Of a stretch of DNA of 64,000 nt, positions 1-13,234 are shown piece by piece. The DNA comes from Actinostola sp. cb2023 (taxonomy: Eukaryota > Cnidaria > Anthozoa > Actiniaria > Actinostolidae). Made by a program: the position numbers and the translations under genes. The stretch spans positions 321,501-385,500 of the forward strand of contig JAUJYZ010000790.1 of NCBI GenBank assembly GCA_033675265.1, given 5' to 3'. The notes beneath the pieces are model-generated. The model searched no databases. It saw nothing but the letters and a program-made list of their open reading frames with translations, and was not told where the DNA came from. The first letter of the stretch is position 1, and every line of letters begins with the position of its first letter.

Positions 1-309
1 TTTCTCACTTTTCTTCGTGTTTCGTGTTCACAGAATACAAAAACAAAGTGTAACAAGCATTCTTCTGTAATTTTCTGACAGAAAATAGCATTCTTCAAAA
101 CGTTTTTCGTGTCAAAACACCAAACGGGGAAACGGCACACTGATGAAAGTTGTAGAGTCGCTTTGCCATTTTGATTTCTTTCGTGAGATTTGATTGGATG
201 ATGGGCGATTTCTGACGCTTTTCAGGAGAATTGAAAATTTGATCAGTAAAACCTCGCGTAAATAAAGGATTTTTACGAAAGAAATCCTTGCAGTTATTTT
301 ATAAAAGCT
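1..309. other. No gene seen
   Basis: AT-rich sequence with no convincing open frame, RNA gene or repeat that I can name. Confidence 0.4.
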
Positions 310-488
310 TTATAAAAATGGTTTTCCATGTTTTGTGCTCTTATATCAACACGCGGGATGTTGGGAGAACACGAGAAAAGCTTTAAAATCACGAGCCTCC
401 GGCGAGTGATTTTAAAGCTTTTCAAGTGTTCTCCCAACATCCCGCGTGTTGATATAAGAGCACAAAACATGGAAAACCATTTTATAAA
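310..488. mobile_element. Fold-back (MITE-like) element
   Basis: Two arms of about 85 bases are near-perfect reverse complements around a short centre near 400-408 (CCTCCGGCGAG). The outer ends read AATGGTTTTCC and its complement, and both sides carry TTATAAA, a likely (palindromic, so ambiguous) target duplication. Open frames across it on both strands are a by-product of the palindrome. The superfamily is not identifiable. Confidence 0.7.
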
Positions 489-1940
489 TCTTAAATATAG
501 AATCCCATAGCTCATATGAAACTCGCGCGCTGATTGGCTGAGAAGCAAACCGGATGAGAGGGTATTCAGCGTGGAATTGGGTGCTTTGCAAACCGGATGC
601 AATGGGTATTTAGCGTGGAATTGCGAGATGAAAGCGAGGCTGTGGCTAAGATACGATATACGCGTACAAAGGATGGATTGAGAGTTGAGGTCAAATCAAT
701 ATTTTAGCTTTGTTTGCTCTCATTTGTCATTTGTAAAATTCATTTTCATCGAAGTGAAATTAATGTCACAAACACAGAGTACTGAAAAATCTTTACGCTT
801 TTTCAGTTGTACTTCAAGTGTCTTCTCAACTTAAGCTTAAATATAAACTGAACACGAAAGCAAAGCAAATCGTTTTGAATCTGGCTTTAGCATCTCTAGC
901 ACTAAATATAATCGATGTAAAGAAATATATTAAAGCGAGATGAGAATCGAAGTTTGAAAGAGAGACCACGAAGTACAACGACAGCAAATCATGGCGAACG
1001 ACATTTTCAGACCGGCATAAAGCAACCACAATCTAATAGATTAAGCCAACAGATAAACAACAAAATCGGTCCAATTTAATTCAGCATTTACACCTAGCAA
1101 CATCTGTACCTGTAATCATACAAAACTGCAAATTTATCCCGTGTTCCAGTTGTGTTCTCTTTGCTTGTCAGTCGATCGGCTGCCTTTTACTTTGAGCCTT
1201 GTGTACTTGTTTTGTACAAGTCATGTAGCTTCACTCACTGAATCAGAGCTATCGCCTCTGCATCTTTATCAATAAATATGGCTTTGAAAGAACTATTTTG
1301 CCTGAGAATCTTCAGCATTCAGTAAGGTAGTTAACAAATCCATCAATGTCCTGTGAAATGTTGAAGTTCACTAGATTCAACTTCTCATGCAAGCGGCACT
1401 CAGTTCTCTGATCGGATTGAAAGCAACAAGAAACGGTCAGTTGAGAAAATTTGAACGATTTATTTAAGCTCTTAAGTCTTATGAGGATAGAATAAGTCCG
1501 TATTTTCGTGTATTTCCAATTAACTTCTTTGTTAACTGAATAACATCAGAAAAGCATACTTACAGGTTTGACAAGACTGATTCATTGATTGTGAAAACTT
1601 GAACTGAACTTCGAGCCTGTCACTGATCACTTTTAGTCTTTTTGGTTGTAAGTTTTCGTTAACTATGAACTGGTTATCCATATCTAAATCTATGGCTGTG
1701 TTTCTGTTGTAGATTGACCCTAAATCTAGACGTTAAAACGACTGAAGAAAACAACGTTTGTCTTCAAGTTCATGCAGATAAACTGATTTTAGTATTCAAT
1801 TTTGCTTGATTCCTATTGGCTAGCGTAGCGAAAGACTGAACACTGCACTGGCTTTCTTAGCGACGCGCGATATAGCGACTCAAGATTGTCTAAAAACTAT
1901 ATATTTTTCAAAACAAAGAGAACGCTATGGGATTCAAGGA
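489..1940. other. No gene seen
   Basis: Unique-looking AT-rich sequence. Only short chance frames are present and none has recognisable motifs or splice-site support. It may include fragments of old repeats that I cannot identify. Confidence 0.4.
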
Positions 1941-2078
1941 AAATTCATTGGCTCGACTCGTGAATTCCACGTTGAATTCACTCGAAAAGGCGATATCGCA
2001 CTCGTCGCTTCGCGACTTGTGCGATATCGCCTTTTCTCGTGAATTCAACGTGGAATTCCCTCGTCAGCCAATGAATTT
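1941..2078. mobile_element. Fold-back (MITE-like) element
   Basis: The left arm, beginning AAATTCATTGGCTCG, is repeated in reverse complement at the right end (CAGCCAATGAATTT). The centre (GCGATATCGCAC, then GTGCGATATCGC) continues the hairpin. The arms are about 60 bases and almost perfect. The short open frame across it is an artefact of the palindrome. Confidence 0.7.
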
Positions 2079-2089
2079 ACCTATAATAT

Positions 2090-2371
2090 ACAGCCTTTTG
2101 CAAAAATTCTGTCGCGACCAAGTATATAAGTATATAAGTATATAAGTATAATCAGTATATCACTATATACCCGTGTGAGTCCCGCATGCCCGAACTCTAC
2201 CCGTACACGCATTTGACTGTAAAAGCGTGGATTGGAGAGTCATGAATACGATACAATCTACACACAAACGTTATTTTCACATTCATTTGATAGTATAAAT
2301 CTTCGGGTATTTAGTCATATACTGATATACTGATATACTTGGTCGCGACAGAATTTTTGCAAAAGGCTGTA
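2090..2371. mobile_element. Terminal-inverted-repeat element, non-autonomous
   Basis: Ends are reverse complements for about 40 bases: ACAGCCTTTTGCAAAAATTC with TGTCGCGACCAAG on the left, and the mirror image on the right. TATA-rich direct sequence lies on both sides, consistent with a TA-type target. The interior has GTATATAA microsatellite steps and no coding frame. A deletion derivative of a DNA transposon is the simplest reading. Confidence 0.65.
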
Positions 2372-2475
2372 ATATAATATAATATAATATAATATAATAT
2401 AATATAATATAATATAATATAAAAGTCCTAAAAATTGATAAAGATGAATAATATAATATAATATAATATAAAAGT
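2371..2475. repeat. AATAT microsatellite with a duplicated 30-bp neighbour
   Basis: A run of AATAT units is followed by AAAAGTCCTAAAAATTGATA, then a second shorter AATAT run and a second copy of the same sequence. Confidence 0.85.
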
Positions 2476-3715
2476 CCTAAAAATTGATAAAGATGAATCA
2501 GTGCAAAGTCGATTCATGATTTTCAACCCGACAAATTAGAGATCATGTAATTATGTATAAATGGAAACTAGCGAGTGCACTAGTATGGGCTGCGTCGGTG
2601 TATAACTGAGATAAATTCAAACGTTAAATCTAAAACACCGTGAAAAAGCGTACTTTTAAAACGTCTGAGGGCCAAGGCTCGAGACGTCAGTAAAGTTAAG
2701 TACTCTTTTTCACGGTGTTATAGATTTACTTTAACCTTTTAATTATGTATTGGCAGCTCTTAGATTTGTTGCTCGAGTAAGGTACCACTTTAGTACAACT
2801 TGTAACTAAGCATTTGACGAGGTCGTTGACTGACTAGTGTAACATGTTTTAACATAAACCATCCAGTGGTCTATCGCACATCCTGCAATCTGATTGGTTC
2901 GCTACTAGTGGTCTATCACCTCATAGACCCGAGTAGAGGTAAACAAACAAAATAGCAGCTTCGTCGTCGCGTTTTGCTAATGATTCGGAGGAGTTTCTCG
3001 GCGAATTATTGTCTGTTGCTTGTTTCTGTCATTTTCTACTGACCTACTGGATGGCTTATGCTAAAACAATTATAGACCAGTTTTATTCTACTCTATTGTT
3101 AATTCATGTGATTTTTCTAGAAAATAATAAATAATTATTACAATCAAATCAAATCACCCACATAAAATACCTTAAAACTGACAACATTGATTCTTATGTT
3201 TAATAGAAGCAAAGGACAAAGTCTCCATTTTACCATTGCCCACCACTACATACATGTAGTATTCTCTCAAGTAAAGGAAATGGCAAAAGATTTTCTAGAA
3301 AATTATAAATAATTATTACAATCAAATCAAGTCACCCAGATCAAATACCTTACAACATGATTCGCCAAGGAAATGGAAAAAGAATATTTTTTTAGAAAGG
3401 AAAACGAAGGAAAGAAAAATATTCAAAAGCCTCGTTATGAAGTAATTTGCAGAACGATGAACACTTTACTGAGAGGATACACTAAGTTATTTTGTAGTTC
3501 AAAACAATCGACAGACAGTAGGCCTAGTGGTAAGGGGACTGTCGACAAAAGGTTAGGGGCCGACTATCTGTACCCCCCACGTAAATTGATACCCTTTCTG
3601 CATACACGGTCCTTTCTTGGAAACAAACATTGCACAAACCTCGACATTTGTAGTCTTGCCAGACATGATACTTTTCTCCTTGTTTGTTTTGTTATTCTAT
3701 TTATTTAAATTTTTA
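2476..3715. repeat. Segmental duplication, copy A (left flank of the 99-bp array)
   Basis: Matches 26561-28400 over most of its length in the same order. Shared landmarks are AAAGTCCTAAAAATTGATAA, the fold-back built on AACACCGTGAAAAAG (2612-2740 here, 27041-27165 there), the GTGGTCTATC segment, the ACATACATGTAGTATNCTCTC segment, and the GGTAAGGGGACTGTCGAC segment just before the array. Copy B has one extra internal repeat of the ACATACATGTAG block. I see no gene of its own. Confidence 0.8.
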
Positions 3716-6700
3716 TTTCTATTTTATTAGAACATTTGTAGTCTTGAGTTGCCAGACGCTGTACTTTTTTCTTGTTTGTTTTGTTTTTCGGTTTTATTTT
3801 ATGTTTTCATTTTTATTTCTATTTTATTAGAACATTTGTAGTCTTGAGTTGTCAGACGCTGTACTTTTTTCTTGTTTGTTTTGTTTTTCGGTTTTATTTT
3901 ATGTTTTCATTTTTATTTCTATTTTATTAGAACATTTGTAGTCTTGAGTTGTCAGACGCTGTACTTTTTTCTTGTTTGTTTTGTTTTTCGGTTTTATTTT
4001 ATGTTTTCATTTTTATTTCTATTTTATTAGAACATTTGTAGTCTTGAGTTGCCAAACGCTGTACTTTTTTCTTGTTTGTTTTGTTTTTCGATTTTATTTT
4101 ATGTTTTCATTTTCATTTTTATTTCTATTTTGTTAAAACATTTGTAGTCTTGAGTTGCCAGACGCTGTACTTTTTTCTTGTTTGTTTTGTTTTTCGGTTT
4201 TATTTATGTTTTCATTTTTATTTCTATTTTATTAGAACATTTGTAGTCTTGAGTTGCCAGATGCTGTACTTTTTTCTTGTTTGTTTTGTTTTTCGATTTT
4301 ATTTTATGTTTTCATTTTTATTTCTATTTTGTTAAAACATTTGTAGTCTTGAGTTGCCAGACGCTGCACTTTTTTCTTGTTTGTTTTGTTTTTCGATTTT
4401 ATTTATGTTTTCATTTTTATTTCTATTTTGTTATAACATTTGTAGTCTTGAGTTGCCAGACGCTGTACTTTTTTCTTGTTTGTTTTGGTTTTCGGTTTTA
4501 TTTTATGTTTTCATTTTATGTTTTCATTTTTATTTCTATTTTGTTAAAACATTTGTAGTCTTGAGTTGCCAGACGCTGCACTTTTTTCTTGTTTGTTTTG
4601 TTTTTCGATTTTATTTTATGTTTTCATTTTTATTTCTATTTTGTTAAAACATTTGTAGTCTTGAGTTGCCAGACGCTGCACTTTTTTCTTGTTTGTTTTG
4701 TTTTTCGGTTTTATTTATGTTTTCATTTTTATTTCTATTTTGTTAAAACATTTGTAGTCTTGAGTTGCCAAACGCTGTACTTTTTTCTTGTTTGTTTTGT
4801 TTTTCGATTTTATTTTATGTTTTCATTTTCATTTTTATTTCTATTTTGTTAAAACATTTGTAGTCTTGAGTTGCCAGACGCTGTACTTTTTTTCTTGTTT
4901 GTTTTTTTTTTCGGTTTTATTTATGTTTTCATTTTTATTTCTATTTTATTAGAACATTTGTAGTCTTGAGTTGCCAGACGCTGTACTTTTTTCTTGTTTG
5001 TTTTGTTTTTCGATTTTATTTTATGTTTTCATTTTTATTTCTATTTTGTTAAAACATTTGTAGTCTTGAGTTGCCAGACGCTGCACTTTTTTCTTGTTTG
5101 TTTTGTTTTTCGATTTTATTTATGTTTTCATTTTTATTTCTATTTTGTTATAACATTTGTAGTCTTGAGTTGCCAGACGCTGTACTTTTTTCTTGTTTGT
5201 TTTGGTTTTCGGTTTTATTTTATGTTTTCATTTTATGTTTTCATTTTTATTTCTATTTTGTTAAAACATTTGTAGTCTTGAGTTGCCAGACGCTGCACTT
5301 TTTTCTTGTTTGTTTGTTTTTCGATTTTATTTTATGTTTTCATTTTTATTTCTATTTTGTTAAAACATTTGTAGTCTTGAGTTGCCAGACGCTGCACTTT
5401 TTTCTTGTTTGTTTTGTTTTTCGGTTTTATTTATGTTTTCATTTTTATTTCTATTTTGTTAAAACATTTGTAGTCTTGAGTTGCCAGACGCTGCACTTTT
5501 TTCTTGTTTGTTTTGTTTTTCGGTTTTATTTATGTTTTCATTTTTATTTCTATTTTGTTAAAACATTTGTAGTCTTGAGTTGCCAGACGCTGTACTTTTT
5601 TCTTGTTTGTTTTGTTTTTCGGTTTTATTTTATGTTTTCATTTTTATTTCTATTTTATTAGAACATTTGTAGTCTTGAGTTGCCAGACGCTGTACTTTTT
5701 TCTTGTTTGTTTTGTTTTTCGGTTTTATTTTATGTTTTCATTTTTATTTCTATTTTGTTAAAACATTTGTAGTCTTGAGTTGCCAGACGCTGCACTTTTT
5801 TCTTGTTTGTTTTGTTTTTCGATTTTATTTTATGTTTTCATTTTTATTTCTATTTTGTTAAAACATTTGTAGTCTTGAGTTGCCAGACGCTGCACTTTTT
5901 TCTTGTTTGTTTTGTTTTTCGGTTTTATTTATGTTTTCATTTTTATTTCTATTTTGTTAAAACATTTGTAGTCTTGAGTTGCCAGACGCTGCACTTTTTT
6001 CTTGTTTGTTTTGTTTTTCGGTTTTATTTATGTTTTCATTTTTATTTCTATTTTGTTAAAACATTTGTAGTCTTGAGTTGCCAGACGCTGTACTTTTTTC
6101 TTGTTTGTTTTGGTTTTCGGTTTTATTTATGTTTTCATTTTTATTTCTATTTTGTTAAAACATTTGTAGTCTTGAGTTGCCAGACGCTGCACTTTTTTCT
6201 TGTTTGTTTTGTTTTTCGGTTTTATTTATGTTTTCATTTTTATTTCTATTTTGTTAAAACATTTGTAGTCTTGAGTTGCCAGACGCTGCACTTTTTTCTT
6301 GTTTGTTTTGTTTTTCGGTTTTATTTTATGTTTTCATTTTTATTTCTATTTTGTTAAAACATTTGTAGTCTTGAGTTGCCAGACGCGCTGCACTTTTTTC
6401 TTGTTTGTTTTGTTTTTCGGTTTTATTTATGTTTTCATTTTTATTTCTATTTTGTTAAAACATTTGTAGTCTTGAGTTGCCAGACGCTGTACTTTTTTCT
6501 TGTTTGTTTTGTTTTTCGGTTTTATTTTATGTTTTCATTTTTATTTCTATTTTATTAGAACATTTGTAGTCTTGAGTTGCCAGACGCTGTACTTTTTTCT
6601 TGTTTGTTTTGTTTTTCGGTTTTATTTTATGTTTTCATTTTTATTTCTATTTTGTTAAAACATTTGTAGTCTTGAGTTGCCAGACGCTGCACTTTTTTCT

Positions 6701-9700
6701 TGTTTGTTTTGTTTTTCGATTTTATTTTATGTTTTCATTTTTATTTCTATTTTGTTAAAACATTTGTAGTCTTGAGTTGCCAGACGCTGCACTTTTTTCT
6801 TGTTTGTTTTGTTTTTTCGGTTTTATTTATGTTTTCATTTTTATTTCTATTTTGTTAAAACATTTGTAGTCTTGAGTTGCCAGACGCTGCACTTTTTTCT
6901 TGTTTGTTTTGTTTTTCGGTTTTATTTATGTTTTCATTTTTATTTCTATTTTGTTAAAACATTTGTAGTCTTGAGTTGCCAGACGCTGTACTTTTTTCTT
7001 GTTTGTTTTGGTTTTCGGTTTTATTTATGTTTTCATTTTTATTTCTATTTTGTTAAAACATTTGTAGTCTTGAGTTGCCAGACGCTGCACTTTTTTTCTT
7101 GTTTGTTTTGTTTTTCGGTTTTATTTTATGTTTTCATTTTTATTTCTATTTTGTTAAAACATTGGTAGTCTTGAGTTGCCAGACGCTGCACTTTTTTCTT
7201 GTTTGTTTTGTTTTTCGGTTTTATTTTATGTTTTCATTTTTATTTCTATTTTGTTAAAACATTGGTAGTCTTGAGTTGCCAGACGCTGCACTTTTTTCTT
7301 GTTTGTTTTTTTTTTTCGATTTTATTTTATGTTTTCATTTTTATTTCTATTTTGTTAAAACATTTGTAGTCTTGAGTTGCCAGACGCTGCACTTTTTTCT
7401 TGTTTGTTTTGTTTTTCGGTTTTATTTATGTTTTCATTTTTATTTCTATTTTGTTAAAACATTTGTAGTCTTGAGTTGCCAGACGCTGTACTTTTTTCTT
7501 GTTTGTTTTGGTTTTCGGTTTTATTTATGTTTTCATTTTTATTTCTATTTTGTTAAAACATTTGTAGTCTTGAGTTGCCAGACGCTGCACTTTTTTCTTG
7601 TTTGTTTTGTTTTTCGGTTTTATTTTATGTTTTCATTTTTATTTCTATTTTGTTTAAAACATTGGTAGTCTTGAGTTGCCAGACGCTGCACTTTTTTCTT
7701 GTTTGTTTTGTTTTTCGGTTTTATTTATGTTTTCATTTTTATTTCTATTTTGTTGTTAAAACATTTGTAGTCTTGAGTTGCCAGACGCTGCACTTTTTTC
7801 TTGTTTGTTTTGTTTTTCGGTTTTATTTATGTTTTCATTTTTATTTCTATTTTGTTAAAACATTTGTAGTCTTGAGTTGCCAGACGCTGTACTTTTTTCT
7901 TGTTTGTTTTGGTTTTCGGTTTTATTTATGTTTTCATTTTTATTTCTATTTTGTTAAAACATTTGTAGTCTTGAGTTGCCAGACGCTGCACTTTTTTCTT
8001 GTTTGTTTTGTTTTTCGGTTTTATTTTATGTTTTCATTTTTATTTCTATTTTGTTAAAACATTGGTAGTCTTGAGTTGCCAGACGCTGCACTTTTTTCTT
8101 GTTTGTTTTGTTTTTCGGTTTTATTTATGTTTTCATTTTTATTTCTATTTTGTTAAAACATTTGTAGTCTTGAGTTGCCAGACGCTGCACTTTTTTCTTG
8201 TTTTTGTTTTTTTTTTCGGTTTTATTTTATGTTTTCATTTTTATTTCTATTTTGTTAAAACATTTGTAGTCTTGAGTTGCCAGACGCTGTACTTTTTTCT
8301 TGTTTGTTTTGGTTTTCGGTTTTATTTATGTTTTCATTTTTATTTCTATTTTGTTAAAACATTGGTAGTCTTGAGTTGCCAGACGCTGCACTTTTTTCTT
8401 GTTTGTTTTGTTTTTCGGTTTTATTTATGTTTTCATTTTTATTTCTATTTTGTTAAAACATTTGTAGTCTTGAGTTGCCAGACGCTGCACTTTTTTCTTG
8501 TTTGTTTTGTTTTTCGGTTTTATTTATGTTTTCATTTTTATTTCTATTTTGTTAAAACATTTGTAGTCTTGAGTTGCCAGACGCTGTACTTTTTTCTTGT
8601 TTGTTTTGGTTTTCGGTTTTATTTATGTTTTCATTTTTATTTCTATTTTGTTAAAACATTTGTAGTCTTGAGTTGCCAGACGCTGCACTTTTTTCTTGTT
8701 TGTTTTGTTTTTCGGTTTTATTTTATGTTTTCATTTTTATTTCTATTTTGTTAAAACATTGGTAGTCTTGAGTTGCCAGACGCTGCACTTTTTTCTTGTT
8801 TGTTTTGTTTTTCGGTTTTATTTATGTTTTCATTTTTATTTCTATTTTGTTAAAACATTTGTAGTCTTGAGTTGCCAGACGCTGCACTTTTTTCTTGTTT
8901 GTTTTTTTGTTTTTCGGTTTTATTTTATGTTTCATTTTTTTATTTCTATTTTGTTAAAACATTTGTAGTCTTGAGTTGCCAGACGCTGTACTTTTTTCTT
9001 GTTTGTTTTGGTTTTCGGTTTTATTTATGTTTTCATTTTTATTTCTATTTTGTTAAAACATTTGTAGTCTTGAGTTGCCAGACGCTGCACTTTTTTCTTG
9101 TTTGTTTTGTTTTTCGGTTTTATTTTATGTTTTCATTTTTATTTCTATTTTGTTAAAACATTTGTAGTCTTGAGTTGCCAGACGCGCTGCACTTTTTTCT
9201 TGTTTGTTTTGTTTTTCGGTTTTATTTATGTTTTCATTTTTATTTCTATTTTGTTAAAACATTTGTAGTCTTGAGTTGCCAGACGCTGTACTTTTTTCTT
9301 GTTTGTTTTGTTTTTCGGTTTTATTTTATGTTTTCATTTTTATTTCTATTTTATTAGAACATTTGTAGTCTTGAGTTGCCAGACGCTGTACTTTTTTCTT
9401 GTTTGTTTTGTTTTTCGGTTTTATTTTATGTTTTCATTTTTATTTCTATTTTGTTAAAACATTTGTAGTCTTGAGTTGCCAGACGCTGCACTTTTTTTTC
9501 TTGTTTTTTTTTGTTTTTCGATTTTATTTTATGTTTTCATTTTTATTTCTATTTTGTTAAAACATTTGTAGTCTTGAGTTGCCAGACGCTGCACTTTTTT
9601 TTCTTGTTTGTTTTGTTTTTCGGTTTTATTTATGTTTTCATTTTTATTTCTATTTTGTTAAAACATTTGTAGTCTTGAGTTGCCAGACGCTGCACTTTTT

Positions 9701-11690
9701 TCTTGTTTGTTTTGTTTTTCGGTTTTATTTATGTTTTCATTTTTATTTCTATTTTGTTAAAACATTTGTAGTCTTGAGTTGCCAGACGCTGTACTTTTTT
9801 CTTGTTTGTTTTGGTTTTCGGTTTTATTTATGTTTTCATTTTTATTTCTATTTTGTTAAAACATTTGTAGTCTTGAGTTGCCAGACGCTGCACTTTTTTC
9901 TTGTTTGTTTTGTTTTTCGGTTTTATTTTATGTTTTCATTTTTATTTCTATTTTGTTAAAACATTGGTAGTCTTGAGTTGCCAGACGCTGCACTTTTTTC
10001 TTGTTTGTTTTGTTTTTCGGTTTTATTTATGTTTTCATTTTTATTTCTATTTTGTTAAAACATTTGTAGTCTTGAGTTGCCAGACGCTGCACTTTTTTCT
10101 TGTTTGTTTTGTTTTTCGGTTTTATTTATGTTTTCATTTTTATTTCTATTTTGTTAAAACATTTGTAGTCTTGAGTTGCCAGACGCTGTACTTTTTTCTT
10201 GTTTGTTTTGGTTTTCGGTTTTATTTATGTTTTCATTTTTATTTCTATTTTGTTAAAACATTTGTAGTCTTGAGTTGCCAGACGCTGCACTTTTTTCTTG
10301 TTTGTTTTGTTTTTTTTTTCGGTTTTATTTTATGTTTTCATTTTTATTTCTATTTTGTTAAAACATTGGTAGTCTTGAGTTGCCAGACGCTGCACTTTTT
10401 TCTTGTTTGTTTTGTTTTTCGGTTTTATTTATGTTTTCATTTTTATTTCTATTTTGTTAAAACATTTGTAGTCTTGAGTTGCCAGACGCTGCACTTTTTT
10501 CTTGTTTGTTTTGTTTTTCGGTTTTATTTATGTTTTCATTTTTATTTCTATTTTGTTAAAACATTTGTAGTCTTGAGTTGCCAGACGCTGTACTTTTTTC
10601 TTGTTTGTTTTGGTTTTCGGTTTTATTTATGTTTTCATTTTTATTTCTATTTTGTTAAAACATTTGTAGTCTTGAGTTGCCAGACGCTGCACTTTTTTCT
10701 TGTTTGTTTTGTTTTTCGGTTTTATTTATGTTTTCATTTTTATTTCTATTTTGTTAAAACATTTGTAGTCTTGAGTTGCCAGACGCTGTACTTTTTTCTT
10801 GTTTGTTTTGTTTTTTTCGGTTTTATTTTATGTTTTCATTTTTATTTCTATTTTATTAGAACATTTGTAGTCTTGAGTTGCCAGACGCTGTACTTTTTTC
10901 TTGTTTGTTTTGTTTTTCGGTTTTATTTTATGTTTTCATTTTTATTTCTATTTTGTTAAAACATTTGTAGTCTTGAGTTGCCAGACGCTGCACTTTTTTC
11001 TTGTTTGTTTTGTTTTTCGATTTTATTTTATGTTTTCATTTTTATTTCTATTTTGTTAAAACATTTGTAGTCTTGAGTTGCCAGACGCTGCACTTTTTTC
11101 TTGTTTGTTTTGTTTTTCGGTTTTATTTATGTTTTCATTTTTATTTCTATTTTGTTAAAACATTTGTAGTCTTGAGTTGCCAGACGCTGCACTTTTTTCT
11201 TGTTTGTTTTGTTTTTCGGTTTTATTTATGTTTTCATTTTTATTTCTATTTTGTTAAAACATTTGTAGTCTTGAGTTGCCAGACGCTGTACTTTTTTCTT
11301 GTTTGTTTTGGTTTTCGGTTTTATTTATGTTTTCATTTTTATTTCTATTTTGTTAAAACATTTGTAGTCTTGAGTTGCCAGACGCTGCACTTTTTTCTTG
11401 TTTGTTTTGTTTTTCGGTTTTATTTATGTTTTCATTTTTATTTCTATTTTGTTAAAACATTTGTAGTCTTGAGTTGCCAGACGCGCTGCACTTTTTTCTT
11501 GTTTGTTTTGTTTTTCGGTTTTATTTATGTTTTCATTTTTATTTCTATTTTGTTAAAACATTTGTAGTCTTGAGTTGCCAGACGCTGCACTTTTTTCTTG
11601 TTTGTTTTGTTTTTCGGTTTTATTTTATGTTTTCATTTTTATTTCTATTTTGTTAAAACATTGGTAGTCTTGAGTTGTCAGACGCTATAC
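3716..11690. repeat. Tandem array of a ~99-bp unit, about 80 copies
   Basis: Each unit contains TTGTAGTCTTGAGTTGCCAG, ACGCTG(C/T)ACTTTTTTC, a T-rich stretch and ATTTCTATTTT(G/A)TTA. Units are 99 or 101 bases depending on TTTATTTATG or TTTATTTTATG. Variants recur in blocks: the TTTTGGTTTTCGG variant returns roughly every 400 bases between 7.5 and 8.3 kb and again at 9.8-10.6 kb, so there is a four-unit higher-order repeat. Because 99 is a multiple of three, one frame stays open for hundreds of codons and yields a false 33-residue repeat protein. I do not call that coding. Confidence 0.95.
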
Positions 11691-12107
11691 GTTTTCCTTG
11701 TTTTTCTATTCTATTTCTATTTTTGAATTTTTCATTTCTACATTCGTGGAATATCGAGGGAGTCATTGTTATGTTGTTAGAGGGATGCTTTTGATCGAGG
11801 GCTACGAAGTGTGACGATCAGATAGTTTCCGGGTCAGTTACGTACATGTACATTGCTAAGTATGCAAAACCAAAGAGTGTTCTGAAATATACGAGAGAAT
11901 AACCAGTTTACTTCGATTTAAGGTAAGTAGAACTCACTTGAGATTCATCGATTGTTTATTTGAGCTACTAAACCTTTCGATAGTATCGCCACGAAGTAAG
12001 TTGTTTTGTTTGATGATTTGTATGTTTGGTTAGGTTGGTAAGACATAAAGTACTTCATGAGCAAATTGTTGAAAACTCCCGTACAAGTTCTTTCGGTATA
12101 ACAGCGG
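11691..12107. repeat. Segmental duplication, copy A (right flank of the array)
   Basis: From CATTCGTGGAATATCGAGGG onward the sequence matches 28598-28976, including GCTTTTGATCGAGGGCTACG and TTCGATTTAAGGTAAGTAGA. No gene is seen. Confidence 0.8.
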
Positions 12108-12252
12108 AACCTTGATTTAACGAAGTGCTAATAAAAGATCGGGGTTCCGTTCCATACATTTTACTGTAACTTAGGTCGGGGTTAAGAATGTATTATCGTT
12201 ATACCAGGGACTTGTTATATATAGGGGTTCGTTATAGCGAGGTTCCACTAGA
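12108..12252. mobile_element. Small TIR element, GGAACCTCG ends (copy A)
   Basis: Starts GCGGAACCTTGATTTAACGA and ends ATAGCGAGGTTCCACT, an imperfect inverted pair. This end type is typical of pogo/Tc1-like MITEs. The same element at 28977-29730 is longer because of expansion and a nested LINE. Confidence 0.6.
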
Positions 12253-12339
12253 GTACAGTACGAATATGCTTATTTCAACAGAGCTTTAGTTTTTAAATCA
12301 GGCTAGTGACACTGAACAACTGTATTGGGTCTACTCTAA

Positions 12340-13234
12340 GGCTGAATATCAATGACTGATATAAGTATCTATGGTCTATGTACAGTCATAGAGTGATGAA
12401 TCTAATCGATACTTGAACTGTGTTAAATGTACTCTATAACTGAATATCAATGACTGATATAAGTATCTATGTTCTATGTACAGTCATAGAGTGATGAATC
12501 TAATCGGTACTTGAACTGTGTTAAATGTACTCTATAACTGAATATCAATGACTGATATCAGTATCTATGTTCTATGTACAGTCATAGAGTGATGAATCTA
12601 ATCGGTACTAGAACTGTTAAATGTACTCTATAACTGAATATCAATGACTGATATAAGTATCTACGTTCTATGTACAGTCATAGAGTGATGAATCTAATCG
12701 GTACTTGAACTGTGTTAAATGTACTCTATAACTGAATATCAATGACTGATATCAGTATCTATGTTCTATGCACAGTCATAGAGTGATGAATCTAATCGGT
12801 ACTTGAACTGTGTTAAATGTACTCTATAACTGAATATCAATGACTGATATAAGTATCTATGTTCTATGCACAGTCATAGAGTGATGAATCTAATCGGTAC
12901 TTGAAATAATACTCTATAGCTGAATATCAATGACTGATATAAGTATCTATGTTCTATGTACAGTCATAGAGTGATGAATCTAATCGGTACTTGAACTGTG
13001 TTAAATGTACTCTATAACTGAATATCAATGACTGATATCAGTATCTATGTTCTATGTACAGTCATAGAGTGGTGAATCTAATCGGTACTAGAACTGTTAA
13101 ATGTACTCTATAACTGAATATCAATGACTGATATCAGTATCTATGTTCTATGTACAGTCATAGAGTGATGAATCTAATCGATACTTGAACTGTGTTAAAT
13201 GTACTCTATAACTGAATATCAATGACTGATATAC
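12340..13234. repeat. Tandem array of a ~98-bp unit, left block (~9 copies)
   Basis: The unit carries AATATCAATGACTGATAT, then GTATCTATGTTCTATG, CAGTCATAGAGTGATGAATC and TAATCGGTACTTGAACTG. Variants (ATATAAG or ATATCAG, a short TTGAAATAATACTC unit) recur in the same order in the right block, showing block-wise duplication. There is no coding potential. Confidence 0.95.

Noticed and set aside
294..602. 102-codon frame and its 60-codon partner on the other strand
   Set aside because: Both are created by the fold-back element at 310-488; the two proteins repeat each other because the DNA is palindromic.
4072..11656. Series of open frames up to 352 codons encoding repeats of a hydrophobic, Cys/Phe-rich 33-residue peptide
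   Set aside because: They follow only from a tandem unit of 99 bases with no stop in one frame. There are no splice or start signals, the copies shift frame at every 101-bp variant, and the second copy of the locus has just one to two units.
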